Positions 5,531 through 8,173 of a stretch of DNA of 8,173 nt are shown here, one piece after another; position 1 is the stretch's first letter; each line of letters begins with the position of its first letter. The notes below the pieces were generated by a model. The model was given only the letters and a program-made list of their open reading frames with translations. It searched no databases and was not told the origin of the DNA. The stretch comes from Victivallaceae bacterium (GTDB lineage: Bacteria; Verrucomicrobiota; Lentisphaeria; Victivallales; Victivallaceae). Made by a program: the position numbers and the translations under genes. The stretch covers positions 1-8,173 of the forward strand of contig JAQUOK010000110.1 in assembly GCA_028717165.1 (NCBI GenBank), written 5' to 3'.

Positions 5531-6826
5531 TTAAAATTTCTCAATTATTTCCATATTCTTCTGCAATGTGCTTACAACGTTTTTTTTGTCAAACAGTTTG
5601 ATGTTCAGCAAATATATCCCGGAAGCAAGTCCTTCGGTTACAATATTGATGACCGCATCAAACGATTTCGGAGTTACTGTGCTTTTCCTTACTATGTTTC
5701 CGTTAAAAATAAATTCGGTTTCAATGGTATAGTTCTTCAGGTCAACGGCATTAAGTTTTATGGGGATACAGCCGGTCTCGTTCCGGTAAAGCAGCAGGGA
5801 ACCGGAGTTAACCGCCAGCGGGGAAGGGATAATACGCGGCGTTGAAAATACCGGGGTAAAAACTTTACCCTCTTTATCTTCAGTTCCCAGTACGCCTATA
5901 TATTTCCCTGACTTTTTACAGAAGTAGGGCAATGTTATTTCCCTGATCTCGCCGGCCTTAAGTTCTGTATTCTGTGAATAATCATATAACTTTTCGCCCC
6001 GGACATTTTTCAATTGCAGATACACTTTCCCGTTCCAGCTTTTGTCACCGTTATTTTTGATCTTTAATTTTATCTTGTTTTCACCCCATTTTGTTTCACC
6101 CCAATCAATATCGCTCAGCAAAATCCGGCTGGGCTGGATTTGCAAGTCGCGTAAGTGCCCATATTTTTCATAATTATGAAATCCTCCGCAGGTACATGCC
6201 CAGCAGGAATATTCCCCGGGCAAAGTTCTTTTTTCCCTGGCCAAGTTAACGCCAATCATGTCAATCCGGCCGGCCGGAATATTTAAAGTATAGAATGGGA
6301 TTGCTATTTCCGTACTCCAATGATCCTTCCCGATACGGCTTGCGGCATACCATATTCCGTCCCACTGCTTCGGCTCCGGCTTAAAGTTAAAATCATTGAA
6401 GAGGGCATCCTGTTTCGTTCCCTTGAAATTAACTATGAACTGATAACATGAAAAATGGTCATGGCTGGTATCGATAAAAACCTCTACACATTCATTAGTA
6501 TAAACGTCATCGTCTCTTTGAACAGTAAACGGACTGCCCCTGAGCCCGTCCATGTCAGGCTCATGGCATTTGAACGCAAAATAAAGACACTTTTCATCAT
6601 AACAGACAAATGCCTCCGTTTGCACCTTGGCGGGAGCGGGAACAGCATTATTAACGAAACTCTTTATATAATACGCTTTTTCCCAGGCTTTATCATCCAG
6701 TTTGCCGTCAATTACGGGGGCCTCTTTTATTTGGGGAGGAAATATGTCTTTTTTCTCCGGTTCAAGTGTAAACGCAGCCGGAATACTGAAAAAACATACC
6801 AAATAAAGTAAAAATAAAAACTTCAT
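5531..6826 (-). CDS. Exported protein with N-terminal CBM9-like domain
   Basis: A complete 431-residue protein. Residues 1-20 are a Sec signal peptide (MKFLFLLYLVCFFSIPAAFT), and Cys11 is not in a good lipobox. Residues about 34-232 resemble the CBM9-like carbohydrate-binding beta-sandwich: APVIDGKLDDKAWEKA (36-51), YFAFKCHEPD (82-91), NECVEVFIDT (111-120), YQFIVNFKGTKQDA (128-141), WSTEIAIPFYTL (170-181) and IGVNLARE (191-198). Residues about 233-330 look like a CARDB/Ig-type beta domain (KIKLKIKNNGDKSWNGKVYL). The last hundred residues form another beta-rich segment. No catalytic domain is recognised, so it may bind glycan for the neighbouring DUF4091 protein. The ATG is supported by GAGG 7 bases upstream. 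It lies 14 bases after the upstream gene, clearly in one operon. CBM9-like folds also occur in proteins with no proven sugar binding. Confidence 0.8.
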   Translation of the reverse strand: MKFLFLLYLVCFFSIPAAFTLEPEKKDIFPPQIKEAPVIDGKLDDKAWEKAYYIKSFVNNAVPAPAKVQTEAFVCYDEKCLYFAFKCHEPDMDGLRGSPFTVQRDDDVYTNECVEVFIDTSHDHFSCYQFIVNFKGTKQDALFNDFNFKPEPKQWDGIWYAASRIGKDHWSTEIAIPFYTLNIPAGRIDMIGVNLAREKRTLPGEYSCWACTCGGFHNYEKYGHLRDLQIQPSRILLSDIDWGETKWGENKIKLKIKNNGDKSWNGKVYLQLKNVRGEKLYDYSQNTELKAGEIREITLPYFCKKSGKYIGVLGTEDKEGKVFTPVFSTPRIIPSPLAVNSGSLLLYRNETGCIPIKLNAVDLKNYTIETEFIFNGNIVRKSTVTPKSFDAVINIVTEGLASGIYLLNIKLFDKKNVVSTLQKNMEIIEKF

Positions 6827-6833
6827 GGGTTAT

Positions 6834-6837
6834 CCTC
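6834..6837 (-). promoter_or_regulatory. Ribosome binding site of the CBM9-like gene, inside the 14-base intergenic gap
   Basis: GAGG on the minus strand lies 7 bases before the ATG at 6826. The gap between the upstream TAA (6843-6841) and this start is too short for a separate promoter, so the two genes should share a transcript. Confidence 0.65.
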
Positions 6838-6840
6838 ATA

Positions 6841-8173
6841 TTATTTGTTCATAATTTTTTTTAACCGGATAATCTCATTGGCCAGCATCCAGCGTAATTT
6901 TTCCGCCTTGTCATTGGTAAAATTGCCGGGAAGCAGATAACAGTTTCCTGCTTTATAATCATCGCCCCATGGAACATAATTCATACATGAATCTAAAACC
7001 TTCTGGGATTGCCCGGCATCTTCAATGTAGCCTTTTTCCTTCGCCCTGGCTATATAGTTTTTCAAGGTGTCTGCGTATTTATAATCAGTTATGCCTTCTC
7101 TGACCCCTTCCCATTGAAGAGTAGAAATTGATACTTCTTGAGACTTGGGATTCCTGCATGGATAAGTGATGCAATAATCTTTTATATCAAAGTCATTGTA
7201 AGGATTGCCTCTTGCCCATTGATACTGCCAGGAGACATGGCATGGAAGGCCAGTTTTGTAAAAAAGAAAACCGGCGCGGTATCTATCGGGCATTAATCCG
7301 CCTTCCTGGCCTGTATAACATCCTCCGCCAAGATACCAGTATGTCAGATTGTATTTCTTTGCAATTTTCATATAAGCATCGAAAAGAGCTTTGTTTTTAG
7401 GAATAAAAGAATTTATCGAAATATCAAGATATTTCCCCAGTTTTTCCACGGCGTTAATGGGATAAACTGTCGCGCACGTTTTTACTCCTGCTTTCCTGGC
7501 TAAACTTAATTCCCATAGAGCTTGTTGCATTTTAGAACCTTGATGAGCTTCGTCTATACACTGATAATACCAGTCCCCATATTTTTCTCCTCCGATAGAT
7601 TTTATCATCTTATCCATTTTTTTCAGCACAGACACAAAAATTTCTTGTACCTGTTTATTGTTGTTTTCAGGAAAAGGATACTTATTAGCGTCGGGCCGCG
7701 AGCCCAAGAGCATTTTAATTGTCGCGGTCTCTATCAATTGCTGTACCCCATTAAGCCATGGCCCTGTCAGTCCAGCTTCTTTTTTTAGCTTCAGAAATTC
7801 GGCACACTGAAAAGTAAATTTTTCAATTTTGCCATCTTTTATAGAAAATGCAGGTAATTTTCTTTCAATTAACCCTGTAATGCCATAATCTTTCATATCC
7901 TTGAAATATTGCAACCTTTGGGCATAACTGTAGTTCCTTTTATCCCAAACATATGTATATGGGTATACGGCCCAGACTGCTTTCGTCTGTTCCAGCTTGA
8001 AAGGCAGAACCCGTAAGGAAACCGGTAATATTGCTTCTTTACCTGATTTAAATGAAATTGTTATATTTCCATTATAAGTGCCGGGATATTGATTTCCCGG
8101 TATTCTGAACTGGAGCCAGAAAAGCTTATTTTTTTTCGACAATACTGATGTCGGTTCAAATTTTTCAAGAAGT
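6841..8173 (-). CDS. DUF4091/GH123-like glycoside hydrolase-type protein, 5' end outside window
   Basis: The frame is open to the right edge, so the start is missing; about 444 residues are visible. The TTG at 8142 is internal because the frame continues through LLEKFEPTSV. Numbering from that TTG, residues 8-50 form the end of a beta-sandwich (FWLQFRIPGNQYPGTYNGNI ... LPVSLRVLPFKL), as in proteins that carry this domain before a catalytic barrel. The barrel follows: KDMKDYGITGLIER (81-94), YQCIDEAHQG (193-202), ARKAGVKTCATVYP (215-228), SWQYQWARGNPYND (304-317), and the DUF4091 end STLQWEGVREGITDYKYADT (340-359). The adjacent Asp197-Glu198 matches the position of the Asp-Glu pair used by GH123 beta-N-acetylgalactosaminidases for substrate-assisted catalysis. 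Substrate is unknown; many DUF4091 proteins are uncharacterised. It probably acts outside the cytoplasm, but its signal peptide is not visible. It is the promoter-proximal gene of the operon with the CBM9-like gene. The DNA is AT-rich. Confidence 0.8.
   Translation of the reverse strand, partial: LLEKFEPTSVLSKKNKLFWLQFRIPGNQYPGTYNGNITISFKSGKEAILPVSLRVLPFKLEQTKAVWAVYPYTYVWDKRNYSYAQRLQYFKDMKDYGITGLIERKLPAFSIKDGKIEKFTFQCAEFLKLKKEAGLTGPWLNGVQQLIETATIKMLLGSRPDANKYPFPENNNKQVQEIFVSVLKKMDKMIKSIGGEKYGDWYYQCIDEAHQGSKMQQALWELSLARKAGVKTCATVYPINAVEKLGKYLDISINSFIPKNKALFDAYMKIAKKYNLTYWYLGGGCYTGQEGGLMPDRYRAGFLFYKTGLPCHVSWQYQWARGNPYNDFDIKDYCITYPCRNPKSQEVSISTLQWEGVREGITDYKYADTLKNYIARAKEKGYIEDAGQSQKVLDSCMNYVPWGDDYKAGNCYLLPGNFTNDKAEKLRWMLANEIIRLKKIMNK

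Noticed and set aside
8140..8142. TTG as start of the DUF4091 gene
   Set aside because: The frame continues to the right edge, and the domain seen there is already in progress.

Overview
The window looks like a piece of a bacterial chromosome, most likely from the Planctomycetota-Verrucomicrobiota-Lentisphaerota group, with Lentisphaerota (Victivallales-like) as the best guess. The reasons are a eukaryote-type adenylosuccinate lyase, a PAS histidine kinase of a type met in environmental anaerobes, and a secreted CBM9-like protein encoded next to a DUF4091/GH123-like protein, a pairing common in that group. This is inference from protein style only; no phylogenetic marker is present.

Left part (1-1877): the 3' end of a polytopic membrane protein resembling the C-terminal half of GT87/DUF2029 glycosyltransferases runs rightward. 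It converges on, and overlaps by 79 bases, a leftward gene for a soluble PAS-type sensor histidine kinase with a four-cysteine cluster. No response regulator is visible.

Middle (1878-5500): a 257-base divergent spacer leads to a complete purB of the long eukaryote-like form. Next comes a non-coding stretch of about 480 bases. It holds a group of hairpins just after purB, a strong intrinsic terminator and a tRNA-Ala(CGC) gene on the minus strand, and an inverted repeat that overlaps a likely promoter for the next gene. That gene is pepD, an M20-family aminoacyl-histidine dipeptidase with all the expected metal-site residues. Its true start is at 4052, fixed by a good Shine-Dalgarno site.

Right part (5501-8173): two leftward genes 14 bases apart form an operon. 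The upstream one is cut by the window edge and encodes a DUF4091/GH123-like protein. The downstream one encodes an exported protein with an N-terminal CBM9-like domain and C-terminal beta-rich regions. The two probably work on extracellular or periplasmic glycans. This segment is clearly more AT-rich than the purB/pepD region, which suggests an accessory or recently acquired module.

The genes are mostly unrelated: purine synthesis, peptide turnover, sensing, cell-surface sugar transfer and glycan use. I found no CRISPR array, phage gene, transposase, toxin-antitoxin pair or obvious defence system. The most interesting unexplained signals are the hairpin group at 3645-3725, the overlapping 3' gene ends at 750-828, and the cysteine-bearing orphan kinase.
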